A DNA stretch of 64,000 nucleotides from Streptomyces sp. Act143 (GTDB taxonomy: Bacteria; Actinomycetota; Actinomycetes; Streptomycetales; Streptomycetaceae). Under the pieces are notes generated by a model. That model searched no databases. It saw only the letters and a program-made list of their open reading frames with translations, and was not told the origin of the DNA. The translations under genes and the position numbers were made by a program. Location of the stretch: NCBI RefSeq assembly GCF_003143935.1, contig NZ_QFRX01000001.1:6532303-6596302 (forward strand), in the 5' to 3' direction. Of this stretch, positions 8,302-17,807 are shown one piece after another; the stretch's first letter is position 1, and the number at the start of each line of letters is the position of its first letter.

Positions 8302-8315
8302 GTTTCACGTGAAAC
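8302..8315. promoter_or_regulatory. perfect Streptomyces parS site (ParB binding)
   Basis: GTTTCACGTGAAAC, a perfect 14-bp palindrome identical to the consensus parS reported for Streptomyces, lies in the gap between the DUF4097 gene and htpG. In S. coelicolor most parS copies cluster near oriC, with a few outliers. No other copy was seen in this window. Confidence 0.82.
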
Positions 8316-8390
8316 ACCCTGACGTGGTGTTTTAAAGTGACTGTCGCTCGTTTTTCCGCGACTCAGGGACCTGTGAGGGACACGCGAACC

Positions 8391-10301
8391 ATGTCCACCG
8401 AAACGTTTGAGTTTCAGGTAGAGGCCCGTCAGCTGCTCCAGCTGATGATCCATTCGGTCTACTCGAACAAGGACGTCTTCTTGCGGGAGCTCGTCTCCAA
8501 CGCCTCCGACGCGCTCGACAAGCTGCGCCTGGCCGCCCTGCGCGACGACGGCCTCGACGTGGACCTGTCCGACCTGCACATCCAGATCGACGTCGACCCG
8601 GAGGCCCGTACGCTCACCGTGCGGGACAACGGCATCGGGATGTCGTACGGCGAGGTCGGCACATTGATCGGCACGATCGCCAACTCCGGCACGGCCGCCC
8701 TCCTCAAGGAACTGGAGGAGGCCAAGGACGAGGCGGGTGCGGAGGGGCTGATCGGCCGGTTCGGCATCGGGTTCTACGCCGGATTCATGGTGGCCGACGA
8801 GATGACCCTGGTGACCCGGCGCCTGGGCGAGAGCAGCGGCACACGCTGGTCGTCCCGCGGCGAGGGCACCTACTCGCTGGAGAAGGTCGAGGAGGCGCCC
8901 CAGGGCACGTCCGTGACGCTCCACCTCAAGCCCGCCGACCCCGAGAACCAGCTGCACGACTACACCTCCACCTGGAAGATCAGGGAGATCGTCAAGCGGT
9001 ACTCGGACTTCATCACCTGGCCGATCCGCCTCGTCCCGCAGGCCGGCGACGGCGAGGAGACGGCGGAGCCGGAGACGCTGAACTCGCGCAAGGCCCTGTG
9101 GGCGCGCTCGCGCGAGGAGGTCTCGGCGGACGAGTACCACGAGCTCTACAAGCACGTCAGCCACGACTGGCGCGACCCTCTGGAGACGATCCGGCTCCAG
9201 GCCGAGGGCACCTTCGAGTACCAGGCGCTGCTGTTCCTCCCGGCCCACGCCCCGCACGACCTGTTCACCCGGGACTTCCGGCGCGGTCTCCAGCTCTACG
9301 TCCGACGCGTGCTGATCATGGACGACTGCGAGGCGCTGCTGCCGCCGTACCTCCGCTTCGTCAAGGGCGTCGTCGACGCGCAGGACCTGTCGCTCAACGT
9401 CTCCCGGGAGATCCTCCAGCAGGACCGCCACATCAGGATGATCCAGCGACGGCTGACCAAGAAGGTCCTGTCGTCGGTCAAGGAGATGAAGGCCAACGAC
9501 CCCGAGAAGTACGCCACGTTCTGGCGTGAGTTCGGCGCCGTGCTCAAGGAGGGACTGCTCGGCGACCCCGACAACCGCGATGCCATCCTCGCGGTCACGT
9601 CCTTCGTCAGCACCCATGAGGGGGACGAGCCGACGACGCTCCAGCAGTACATCGAGCGGATGAAGGACGGTCAGGAGCACATCTACTACCTGACCGGCGA
9701 GTCCCGGCAGAGCATCGAGAACTCCCCGCACATGGAGGTGTTCAAGGCCCGAGGCGTCGAGGTCCTGCTGCTGACCGACCCCGTCGACGAGGTGTGGGTC
9801 GACGCCGTGGGCGAGTTCGAGGGCAGGCAACTGCGGTCCGTCGCCAAGGGCGAGATCGACCTCGACGTCCAGGGCGGCGAACAGGAGGACAGCGCACGGC
9901 AGGAGCAGGACGAGAGCTACGCCGGTCTGCTGGAGTGGATGAAGGAGCAGCTGGGGGAGGAGGTCAAGGACGTCCGGCTGTCGACCCGCCTGACCGTCTC
10001 ACCGGCGTGTGTCGTCTCCGACGCCCATGACCTCACGCCGGCGCTGGAGAACATGTACCGGGCGATGGGCCAGGAGGTGCCGGTCACCAAGCGGATCCTC
10101 GAACTCAACCCCGGTCACGCGCTCGTCCGCGGCCTGCAGCAGGCCTACGCGGAGCAGACGGGCCAGGAGGACCGGGCGGAGCTCGCCGAGACCGCCCAAC
10201 TGCTGCACGGCCTCGCCGTCCTCGCGGAAGGCGGACAGCCCAAGGAGCCCGCCCGGTTCGTCAAACTGGTGGCGGAACGGCTGGAGCGCACGCTGCGCTG
10301 A
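8391..10301 (+). CDS. htpG: molecular chaperone HtpG (bacterial Hsp90)
   Basis: A 636-residue ATP-dependent chaperone, full length for the family. The N-terminal GHKL ATPase domain starts at once ([19 protein letters not shown]) and has the ATP-binding signatures [11 protein letters not shown] near residue 37 and DNGIGM near 81, plus the GRFGIGFY lid motif near 121. The middle domain carries the catalytic-loop region with [20 protein letters not shown], and the C-terminal dimerisation domain is complete. ATG at 8391, after TGAGGGAC; the upstream in-frame GTG is not conserved. Its promoter region holds a parS site. It folds or stabilises client proteins in the cytoplasm during stress. Confidence 0.97.
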
Positions 10302-10410
10302 GCGTGAGGCCGTCGGCGCGGCACGGCGGTTGTGCTCCCGACCGGGGCGCGGCCGCCGTTGTGGAGGAGTCACGGGGCTCCGCCACGGGCCCGGTGCGCC
10401 GCGCCGGGGG

Positions 10411-12207
10411 TCATTCGCTGCTGCGCAGGGCGACCCAGGTGCCGCGTGCCACCACCCCGTCGGCATCCAGGCCCCGGTCGCTCTGGAACTCCCGCACCGC
10501 GGCCTGGGTGCCGGTCCCGAACTCCCCGTCCCCGTCGGCGTTTCCCATGCTGTACCCGCGTTCGGTCAGCATGCACTGCACCTGCTGGACGCGTGCCCCG
10601 TTGTCACCGAGGCGGGTGCGTCCGCTGCCGGAGTAGTAGGTGCACTCGGAGAGCCAGGGGGCGGTGCCGCTGCCGGCGGACGGGGCGGCGGCGGACGCGG
10701 TGGGGGAGAGGGAGCCGACGGGGACGCCGGTGGGAGCGGCGACGCCGTCACGCGCGTCGGCGGCGCCGTCGGCGGAGCCCGGGACTTCGGACGGTGAAGC
10801 GGCGGCCCCGGTCCTGCCGTCGAGGTTCTCGTTCAAGGCACCGTCGACGTCCGGATGGGTCAGCCCGCTGGTGCCGGAGGGCACAGGGGCGGGCGAGCGG
10901 CCCCCGGGCACGGTTCCGACGGTGCTGTCGGCGCCGGCCTCCGGCGAGGAGGCGGCCGTCGGCCCTTCCTCAGGGATGCTCCAGTAGACCGCCGCAGCCA
11001 GCAGGCAGGCCGAGACCGAGGCGCCGGCGACCCATAACGGCCTCCGGCGCCGGGACGGGGTCACGGCCCGCTCCGGCGGCCCCGCTGGTGCCGTCCGCGG
11101 GTCGTCACCGCCCCGCGACGGGCCCGCCACGGCGGACGGGACAGGGTCCGTCGCCCGCGCGGACGGCACCGCGACGAGACCGGCGGACGATCGCAGGCGG
11201 GGCAGGTTCGCCACGGGCAGCCGGTGCAGCGCCTCGTACGCTTCCTGCCGGACCAGCAGCTGGCCGCCCAGCGGATCGGGCCAGACGGAAGGCACCGCAC
11301 GCGCTTCGGCGGCGTCGATCAGCTCCCGCGGGGTGGGCCGCTGCGCGGGCTCCTTGGCCAGGCAGGCGGTCAGTAACCGGCCGAGCTCCGCGTCCGCCCC
11401 CGAGATCTCGCCGATCACCTCCGGGCGCGGCTCCTCGTACGCCACTCTGTGCATCACGTCGACGCCCGTGCCGTCGCCGAACGGCGCGCGCCCGGTCGCC
11501 GCGTAGACCAGCGTCCCGGCCAGCGAGAACACGTCGGAGGAGGTGTCCGACAGGCCCTCCCTGAGGTGCTCGGGCGACATGTACGCCGGGGTCCCGACGC
11601 GATTGCCGGTGCCGGTGATCGCACTCGCGTCGGCGGCCTTCGAAACACCGAAGTCGATCACATGGGCCCCCTGAACGGACAGCAGCACATTGGACGGCTT
11701 GAGGTCCCGGTGCACGATGCCGTCGGCAGCCAGCGCCGCCAGGGCCCGTCCGAGCTCGGCCACCAGGCGCCAGACGCCGGCCGTCGCCAAGGGGGCGTCC
11801 TCGCGTACGGTCTCGGCCAGGTCCAGGCCGGGAAGGTATTCCGTGGCCATCCACAGCAGGTCGTCGTCGAAGCCCGTCCCGCACAACCGAGGTGCGTACG
11901 GCATACGGAGCCGGGCGTGCACCGACGCTTCCCGCTCGAAGCGGCGCCGGAACCTGGGGTCCTCCGCGTACTCCGGCCGGATCACCTTGACGGCGACCAG
12001 ACCGGGGCTGTCGTCCGCGGGGCGCGCGAGGTAGACGCGCCCCATACCGCCGCTGCCGAGCAGCGCCAGGGGCACATAGGGGCCGACCCGCCGCGGGTCG
12101 CCGAGTCGCAGGGGCGAGGCGCCCGTCCGCCGCAGCGCGGCAACCGTGTCGTCCGCCGGCTCCGACCGCTGTCCCGACAAGAAATCCCCCGAAGTCATGT
12201 TCGACAT
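10411..12207 (-). CDS. transmembrane Ser/Thr protein kinase with extracellular peptidoglycan-binding domain
   Basis: About 598 residues. Cytoplasmic kinase domain (about 45-305) with a Gly-rich loop LGSGGMGRVYLA, catalytic lysine in VAVKVI, HRDLKPSN catalytic loop, DFG (IDFGVSK) and a GTPAYMSPE activation-loop end, so it should be active. A Pro/Ala-rich juxtamembrane segment leads to one membrane helix (WVAGASVSACLLAAAVYW, about 395). A long low-complexity Ser/Pro/Gly linker then ends in a PG_binding_1-like module (about 520-598: LGDNGARVQQVQCML, GEFGTGTQAAVREFQ). This resembles PknB-type sensing of cell-wall fragments, but with a PG_binding_1 module in place of PASTA repeats. Starts at 12219 (GTG), 12207 (ATG) or 12198 (ATG) are all possible; none has a clear Shine-Dalgarno. 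Confidence 0.88.
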   Translation of the reverse strand: MSNMTSGDFLSGQRSEPADDTVAALRRTGASPLRLGDPRRVGPYVPLALLGSGGMGRVYLARPADDSPGLVAVKVIRPEYAEDPRFRRRFEREASVHARLRMPYAPRLCGTGFDDDLLWMATEYLPGLDLAETVREDAPLATAGVWRLVAELGRALAALAADGIVHRDLKPSNVLLSVQGAHVIDFGVSKAADASAITGTGNRVGTPAYMSPEHLREGLSDTSSDVFSLAGTLVYAATGRAPFGDGTGVDVMHRVAYEEPRPEVIGEISGADAELGRLLTACLAKEPAQRPTPRELIDAAEARAVPSVWPDPLGGQLLVRQEAYEALHRLPVANLPRLRSSAGLVAVPSARATDPVPSAVAGPSRGGDDPRTAPAGPPERAVTPSRRRRPLWVAGASVSACLLAAAVYWSIPEEGPTAASSPEAGADSTVGTVPGGRSPAPVPSGTSGLTHPDVDGALNENLDGRTGAAASPSEVPGSADGAADARDGVAAPTGVPVGSLSPTASAAAPSAGSGTAPWLSECTYYSGSGRTRLGDNGARVQQVQCMLTERGYSMGNADGDGEFGTGTQAAVREFQSDRGLDADGVVARGTWVALRSSE

Positions 12208-12474
12208 ACGCCAGTTCACTCGTGGTGGAAGAGGAGGCTAACCCAGCCGAGCCGCACGTTCAGCGAATCGGCGACTTCGCCCCCGCCGGGTGCCGGTGCG
12301 GCGTCATCGAGTGTGCTGGTCGATCACTTCGCCCGGACGGGGCGGAGCGCGTCGTGACGACGAGTGAGGCGCCCGAGGAGGTCCGCGCGTCGTAGGCATC
12401 CTCTGCCTGCTCGAACCCCCCGCCAGCCGCAGGGCCCGGAGCGTGCCGGGCGGGGTCCCTGCTACCGGCCGGCG

Positions 12475-12505
12475 ACCGGACCGGGCCTGTCCGGCCCGGT
12501 CCGGT
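12475..12505. terminator. strong hairpin terminator after the mannoside operon
   Basis: A perfect 13-bp stem (ACCGGACCGGGCC / GGCCCGGTCCGGT) with a 5-nt loop lies 10 bp beyond the stop of the leftward GH38 gene. There is no U tract, as is usual in Streptomyces. The rest of the 307-bp gap (12208-12514) is the promoter region of the kinase gene, with no recognisable site. Confidence 0.75.
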
Positions 12506-12514
12506 CCGCGCGGC

Positions 12515-15500
12515 TCAGGCGCGCTTCAGCCGCAGCGTCACCAGCTCGAACGGGCGCAGCCGTACGTCGATCCGGTCGCCGTCCACGGCCGGCGCGGTCG
12601 CATCCGCGAGGGGGCGTTCCAGCAGGTCGGTGACGGCGACCGAGGCGACCGGGAACCCGGCCGTCAGCGTGGCCCGCGTCCGGCCGCCGTGCGCCTCGTG
12701 GAAGCGGACCACGACGTCCCCGCTGCCGTCGTCGGCCAGCTTCACGGCCGTCACCACCACCGCATCCTGATCCACCGTCACCAGCGGCGCCACCTCCGCG
12801 CCGCCGGTCAGCCGCCGTTCGGGCAGGTTGATCCGCCAGCCCTCGCGGACCGCGTCGCCGATCCCGGCGCCGGGCACCAGCGCGTGCCGGAACCGGTGCG
12901 CCCCCTGGTCGGTCTCCGGGTCGGGGAAGCGCGGGGCCCGCAGCAGCGACACCCGGAGCGTGGTCGTCGTACCGCCGTCGGCGCGGACCGTGCGGGTCAC
13001 GTCGTGGCCGTACGTCGAGTCGTTGACCAGGGCCACGCCCCAGCCGGGCTCCTCCAGGTGGACGAAGCGGTGGTTGCACGCCTCGAACTTGGCCGCCTCC
13101 CACGAGGTGTTGGTGTGGGTGGGGCGGTGGAAGTGCCCGAACTGGGTCTCCGAGGCGTACCGTTCGGCGTGCACGTCGAACGGGAAGGCCAGCTTGAGGA
13201 ACTTCTCCGTCTCGTGCCAGTCGACTTCCGTGTCGATGACCAGGCGGCGCTCCGCGGGCGCGAGCGTCAGCACCTGGGTGACACGGGAGTCACCGAAGGC
13301 CCGGACCACCCGCACCGACGCCCCGTCCTCCCCGGGCGTGACCGACTCGACGCCGGTCAGGTCGGTGACGGTGTTGCGGTAGAACTCGTCGACGTCCCAG
13401 GCGTCCCACATGTTCGGGAAGTCGGGGTGGAGCTGGAGAAGGTTGGCGGCCCGGCCCGGTGCGACCGTCTCGCGGGCGCCCTCGATGTCGTACGCCGACA
13501 CCACCAGGCCCTGGGCGTCCACCTCGATCCGCAACAGGCCGTTGTCCAGCACGAACCCGCCCTCGCCGCGGGAGGTCAGCCGGGTCTCGCCGTCGGCCAC
13601 CGGGGCCGCCACGGCACCGGCCGCGACGCCGTGCCGGCGGTGCGGCGCGGAGTTGAACAGCAGCTCGGCACTGCCCTCACCGGCCAGGGCGCGCTGGGCG
13701 GACTCGATGATCCCGTCGAGCTCGGCGGCGACGCGGTCGTACGTCGCCCGCGCCTCGCGGTGCACCCAGGCGATGGACGAGCCCGGCAGGATGTCGTGGA
13801 ACTGGTGCAGCAGGACCGTCTTCCAGATGCGGTCCAACTCCTCGTAGGGGTAGGCGAATCCGGTGCGTACGGCCGCGGTCGCCGACCACAGCTCGGCCTC
13901 GCGCAGAAGGTGCTCGCTGCGCCGGTTGCCCTGCTTGGTCCTGGCCTGGCTGGTGAGGGTGGCGCGGTGGAGTTCCAGGTACAACTCGCCCACCCAGACC
14001 GGCGGCTCGGGGTACTCGGCCTCGGCCTGCGCGAAGAACGCCGCCGGGGTCTCCCACACCACCGTCGGGGAGCCCTCCAGGTTCCGCACCCGGGCCGCCT
14101 TCGCGACCATCTCCCGGGTGGTGCCGCCGCCCCCGTCGCCCCACCCGGTCGGTGCGAGGGAGTGCCGGGCGCGGCCCTTGTCCTTGAAGTTCTTCTCCGC
14201 GTGGGCGAGTTCGCTGCCCTTCATGGAGCAGTTGTAGGTGTCGACGGGCGGGAAGTGGGTGAAGATCCGGGTGCCGTCGATGCCCTCCCAACGGAAGGTG
14301 TGGTGCGGGAACTTGTTCGTCTGCGACCACGAGATCTTCTGCGTCAGCAGGTACTTCGACCCGGCTGCCTTGATGATCTGCGGCAGGCCCGCGGCGAAGC
14401 CGAAGGTGTCCGGCAGCCACGCCTCGTCGTTCTCGATACCGAACTCGTCGAGGAAGAACCGCTTGCCGTGCACGAACTGCCGGGCCATCGCCTCCGAGCC
14501 AGGCATGTTGGTGTCCGACTCCACCCACATGCCGCCCGCCGGTACGAACCGCCCGTCGGCCACCGCCTTCTTCACCCGCGCCCACACCTCGGGACGGTGC
14601 TCCTTCACCCACGCCCACTGCTGGGCCTGGGACATGGCGAAGACGAAGTCCGGCTCGTCCTCCAGCAGCGCGGTCATGTTGGAGGTCGTACGGGCCACCT
14701 TGCGGACCGTCTCGCGCAGCGGCCACAGCCACGCCGAGTCGATGTGCGCGTGGCCGACGGCGCTGATGCGGTGCGCCGAGGGGACGGCCGGCGTCGCCAG
14801 CACCTGTTCCAGCTCGGCGCGGGCGCGGGCCGCCGTGCCGCCCACGTCCTGGAGGTCGACGGCGTCCAGGGCCCGTTCGACGGCGCGCAGGACGTCGTAG
14901 CGGCGGGCGGAGTCCACCGGCAGTTCGGCCATCAGCTCGCCGAGCACCTCCAGGTCGATCACCAGCTGCCACACCGTCTTGTCGAAGACGGCGAGGTCCA
15001 TGCGCGTCAGGGTGTACTGCGGCTGGTCGCCCGCGGTCTCCTTGTCGCCCAACTGCGTGGGCAGGAAGGGGTGGTAGTCGAGGATGACGGGGTTGGAGGC
15101 GGCCTCGACGTGCAGCCGCACCTCCTCGCCGCCCTCGACCGGCGCACCGATCCGCACCCACTGGTTGCGCGGGTTGAGGCCCTTCACCGGGGTGCCGTCG
15201 GGCCGGTAGACCAGGCCCTCGCACTGGAAGCCGGGCATGTTCTCGTCGAAGCCGAGGTCGAGCAGGGCCTCGACGGTCCGGCCGGCCCACGCCTCGGGCA
15301 CGGTCCCGGTGACCAGGAACCAGCTGGTGCCCCACGGCGCGCCCCAGCGTGCGCCGACGGCGATCGGCTTGGGTTCGGCCGCCAGCCCTTCGGCGACCGG
15401 CACCGGCTTGCCGGGGGCGTGCCAGACCGCCACGTCCAGGGGCACGGACTCGGGGTGGACGGCGGGGCGGATGCGTTCGTCGAGGACGCGCTTGAGCCGG

Positions 15501-15529
15501 GCCTCGACCAGGGTGCGGTCGTCATGCAT
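12515..15529 (-). CDS. alpha-mannosidase, glycoside hydrolase family 38
   Basis: A 1004-residue cytoplasmic enzyme that releases mannose from alpha-mannosides. After an N-terminal beta domain (about 1-250) comes the GH38 catalytic barrel with the metal-binding HAHIDSAWLW motif (H260, H262, D264) and the nucleophile Asp in WLPDTFGF (D374). Further conserved segments are GGMWVESDTNMPGSE and LHQFHDILPGSSI. The C-terminal half holds the beta-sandwich domains usual for GH38. No signal peptide, so imported oligosaccharides are the substrate. Last gene of the operon, 61 bp after the GH5-like gene. ATG at 15529, with GGAG eight bases upstream. Confidence 0.95.
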   Translation of the reverse strand: MHDDRTLVEARLKRVLDERIRPAVHPESVPLDVAVWHAPGKPVPVAEGLAAEPKPIAVGARWGAPWGTSWFLVTGTVPEAWAGRTVEALLDLGFDENMPGFQCEGLVYRPDGTPVKGLNPRNQWVRIGAPVEGGEEVRLHVEAASNPVILDYHPFLPTQLGDKETAGDQPQYTLTRMDLAVFDKTVWQLVIDLEVLGELMAELPVDSARRYDVLRAVERALDAVDLQDVGGTAARARAELEQVLATPAVPSAHRISAVGHAHIDSAWLWPLRETVRKVARTTSNMTALLEDEPDFVFAMSQAQQWAWVKEHRPEVWARVKKAVADGRFVPAGGMWVESDTNMPGSEAMARQFVHGKRFFLDEFGIENDEAWLPDTFGFAAGLPQIIKAAGSKYLLTQKISWSQTNKFPHHTFRWEGIDGTRIFTHFPPVDTYNCSMKGSELAHAEKNFKDKGRARHSLAPTGWGDGGGGTTREMVAKAARVRNLEGSPTVVWETPAAFFAQAEAEYPEPPVWVGELYLELHRATLTSQARTKQGNRRSEHLLREAELWSATAAVRTGFAYPYEELDRIWKTVLLHQFHDILPGSSIAWVHREARATYDRVAAELDGIIESAQRALAGEGSAELLFNSAPHRRHGVAAGAVAAPVADGETRLTSRGEGGFVLDNGLLRIEVDAQGLVVSAYDIEGARETVAPGRAANLLQLHPDFPNMWDAWDVDEFYRNTVTDLTGVESVTPGEDGASVRVVRAFGDSRVTQVLTLAPAERRLVIDTEVDWHETEKFLKLAFPFDVHAERYASETQFGHFHRPTHTNTSWEAAKFEACNHRFVHLEEPGWGVALVNDSTYGHDVTRTVRADGGTTTTLRVSLLRAPRFPDPETDQGAHRFRHALVPGAGIGDAVREGWRINLPERRLTGGAEVAPLVTVDQDAVVVTAVKLADDGSGDVVVRFHEAHGGRTRATLTAGFPVASVAVTDLLERPLADATAPAVDGDRIDVRLRPFELVTLRLKRA

Positions 15530-15590
15530 GCGGGGTGCTCCGTAGGTCGTACGTCAGCGGGTGGTTGTCAGCGTGGGGCGGTCGTGGCGT

Positions 15591-16847
15591 TCAGGCGAGG
15601 GTGCCCGGCCGCGGGGCGGGGAGCACCTGCTCGGCCGTGACGACCTCGGTGATGCCGCGGGCGCGCAGATGGTGCTCGTCGTCGGCGCGGACGTCGAGGA
15701 CGGTGGTGGGCCGGGCGCCGTCGGCGGTCAGCCGGAAGAACGCCTCGTACACGTATCCGCCCGGGGCGAGCGCGGCGCGCAGTGCGGGATCGGCGGGCAC
15801 CGTCAGGGCGGTGGTGCGCGGCGCGGGCCGCGGCACACCGCTGCGGGCGGCGGCGGCCAGCGCCTCGGCCGTGTCCTTGGGCCGCCGGTCGTTGGTGAGC
15901 AGACCCAGGGAGTATTCGAGTTCGGGGAAGTCGGCGAGGTCGCGGGACACGTCGTGGGAGCACCACCAGGTGATGCCCCACAGGTCGGGGCAGTCCAGCG
16001 CGTGGGCGATGGTGGCCTCGGTGAAGGCGGCGGCGTGCTCGGCCGGGATCAGCGGCGCGGGCGCGCCGACCTCCTGCAACCAGACCGGCCGGTGCGGCTC
16101 CTCGGCCCAGGCCTTGCTCAGTTCGACGAGGTAGGCCGCGTGGTGCTCGGTCGGCACGGAGGTGCGGCCGTAGCGCTGGGCGGTGCCGTTGAACACCCAG
16201 GAGTGCACGGCGGTGACCGTTCCGCGCCGGGCGGCCTGCGCCGGGGTGAAGGGCTGGTCGGGCTGGTACCAGGTGGCGTCGTACTCGGCGTGCAGGTGCA
16301 GCCGGCCGGGTGCGCCCTCCTCGCAGGCGGCGAGCATGCGCTCCAGCCAGGCGTCGACCTGTTCGGGCGTGGCCCGGTCGGGGTCGGGGTGCGGGCCGGC
16401 GGAGAACTGGTTGATCTCGTTGCCCAGGGTCATGCCGATGAAGTTGGGCCGGTCGGCGAGGGCGGCGGCCAGGGTGCGCAGGTAGGCGGCCTGGCCGTCG
16501 AGGACGTCCGGGTCGGTGAAGAGGTTGCGCCGGTGCCAGGTCTGCGTCCAGGCCGGCAGGAAGTCGAAGCTCGACAGGTGTCCCTGGAGGCCGTCCACGT
16601 TGACGTCCAGACCGCGTTCGGCCGCCGCGTCGGCGAGCGCGACGAGCTGCTCCACCGCGCGCGGGCGGATCAGGGCGCGGTTGGGCTGGAAGTACGGCCA
16701 CAGCGGGAAGACGCGGACGTGGTCCAGGCCGAGCGCGGCGATGGAGTCCAGGTCGGCGCGGACGGAGTCCAGGTCGAAGTCGAGCCAGTGGTGGAACCAC
16801 CCTTCGCTGGGGGTGTAGTTGACGCCGAAGCGCACGGCAGGGGGCAT
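15591..16847 (-). CDS. GH5-like glycoside hydrolase (probable beta-mannosidase/mannanase type)
   Basis: A 418-residue clan-A beta/alpha-barrel hydrolase without a signal peptide. The acid/base Glu sits in MTLGNEINQF (N143-E144) and the nucleophile Glu in PVWLQEVGAP (E259), with conserved VRVFPLWPYFQPN after strand 2 and a WGITWWCSHDV segment near strand 8. A small C-terminal beta domain follows. Its position between the sugar permeases and a GH38 alpha-mannosidase suggests it hydrolyses imported beta-mannosides or mixed manno-oligosaccharides. The exact linkage cannot be read from sequence. ATG at 16847. Confidence 0.82.
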   Translation of the reverse strand: MPPAVRFGVNYTPSEGWFHHWLDFDLDSVRADLDSIAALGLDHVRVFPLWPYFQPNRALIRPRAVEQLVALADAAAERGLDVNVDGLQGHLSSFDFLPAWTQTWHRRNLFTDPDVLDGQAAYLRTLAAALADRPNFIGMTLGNEINQFSAGPHPDPDRATPEQVDAWLERMLAACEEGAPGRLHLHAEYDATWYQPDQPFTPAQAARRGTVTAVHSWVFNGTAQRYGRTSVPTEHHAAYLVELSKAWAEEPHRPVWLQEVGAPAPLIPAEHAAAFTEATIAHALDCPDLWGITWWCSHDVSRDLADFPELEYSLGLLTNDRRPKDTAEALAAAARSGVPRPAPRTTALTVPADPALRAALAPGGYVYEAFFRLTADGARPTTVLDVRADDEHHLRARGITEVVTAEQVLPAPRPGTLA

Positions 16848-16898
16848 GCGGTTGTCCTTGAACTGGGGGGTGGCGTGGCGCGGTGGAACGGGTGCGGC

Positions 16899-17807
16899 TC
16901 AGCCCTTGACGGCGCCCTCGCCGACTCCGCGGAAGAAGTACCGCTGGAGGCAGGCGAAGAGGACGATGAGCGGGGCGACGGCGATGATCGTGCCCGCGGC
17001 GACCAGGCGCTGGTCGTTGGCGAAGGTGCCGTGCAGGTAGTTGAGGCCGATGGTCAGGGTGAACTTGGACGGGTCGTTGAGCACGATGAGCGGCCAGAGG
17101 AAGTCGTCCCAGGCGCCCATGAAGGCGAAGATGGCGACCACGGCGAGGGTGCCCTTCACCGACGGCAGCGCGATGTAGCAGAAGCGCTGCCAGACGTTGG
17201 CGCCGTCGACGTAGGCCGCCTCCTCCACCTCGTGGGGCAGATTGAGGAAGGCGTTGCGCATCAGCAGTACGTTCAGGGAGCTGACGCAGCTGGGCAGGAT
17301 CACCCCGATGAGGGTGTTGTTCAGGCCCAGCTCCCGCATGGTCGTGAACTGGGCGATGATGATGCTCTCCACGGGCACGAGCATCGCCAGCACGAACACC
17401 AGGGTGAGCGCGCGCCGGCCCGCGAACCGCAGCCGGGCCATGGCGTAGCCGGCCAGCGCCGAGCCGACACAGTTGGTGACCACACTGGCGACGGCGACCT
17501 TCAGCGAGTTCAGGACGTAGTCCCAGACGGGGATGGTGTCGGCGACCCGCGTGTAGTTGTGCAGGGTGGGGTGTTCGGGCAGGAAGGACGGCGTGGAGCT
17601 GTAGATGTCCTCCGTCGGCCCCTTCAGCGACGTCGACAGCTGCCACAGGAACGGGCCGATGGTCAAGGCCAGGACCGCGAGCAGCAGCACGTAGCGCACC
17701 ATCAGCTCCCACGCCCGGACCGGCCGCCCGTCGCGGTCGGTGCGCCCGGACCGGCGCACGGGTACGGTCGCCGGTCGCTCGGGACGCGTTTTCTCCGTCA
17801 CGCTCAT
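16899..17807 (-). CDS. sugar ABC transporter permease (MalG-like)
   Basis: A 302-residue inner-membrane permease with six helices and the EAA loop signature (EEAAYVDGANVWQRFCYIALP) that docks on the ATPase. A hydrophilic N-terminal stretch of about 35 residues precedes the first helix. Typical of the second permease in CUT1 importers. Its ATG overlaps the stop of the first permease (ATGA, 4 bp), so the two are translationally coupled. No ATPase gene lies in the cluster; Streptomyces CUT1 systems generally share the MsiK ATPase encoded elsewhere. Confidence 0.93.
   Translation of the reverse strand: MSVTEKTRPERPATVPVRRSGRTDRDGRPVRAWELMVRYVLLLAVLALTIGPFLWQLSTSLKGPTEDIYSSTPSFLPEHPTLHNYTRVADTIPVWDYVLNSLKVAVASVVTNCVGSALAGYAMARLRFAGRRALTLVFVLAMLVPVESIIIAQFTTMRELGLNNTLIGVILPSCVSSLNVLLMRNAFLNLPHEVEEAAYVDGANVWQRFCYIALPSVKGTLAVVAIFAFMGAWDDFLWPLIVLNDPSKFTLTIGLNYLHGTFANDQRLVAAGTIIAVAPLIVLFACLQRYFFRGVGEGAVKG

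Noticed and set aside
12443..15640. A 1065-codon open frame on the plus strand opposite the alpha-mannosidase
   Set aside because: Same shadow effect; the minus-strand frame has the GH38 catalytic motifs.
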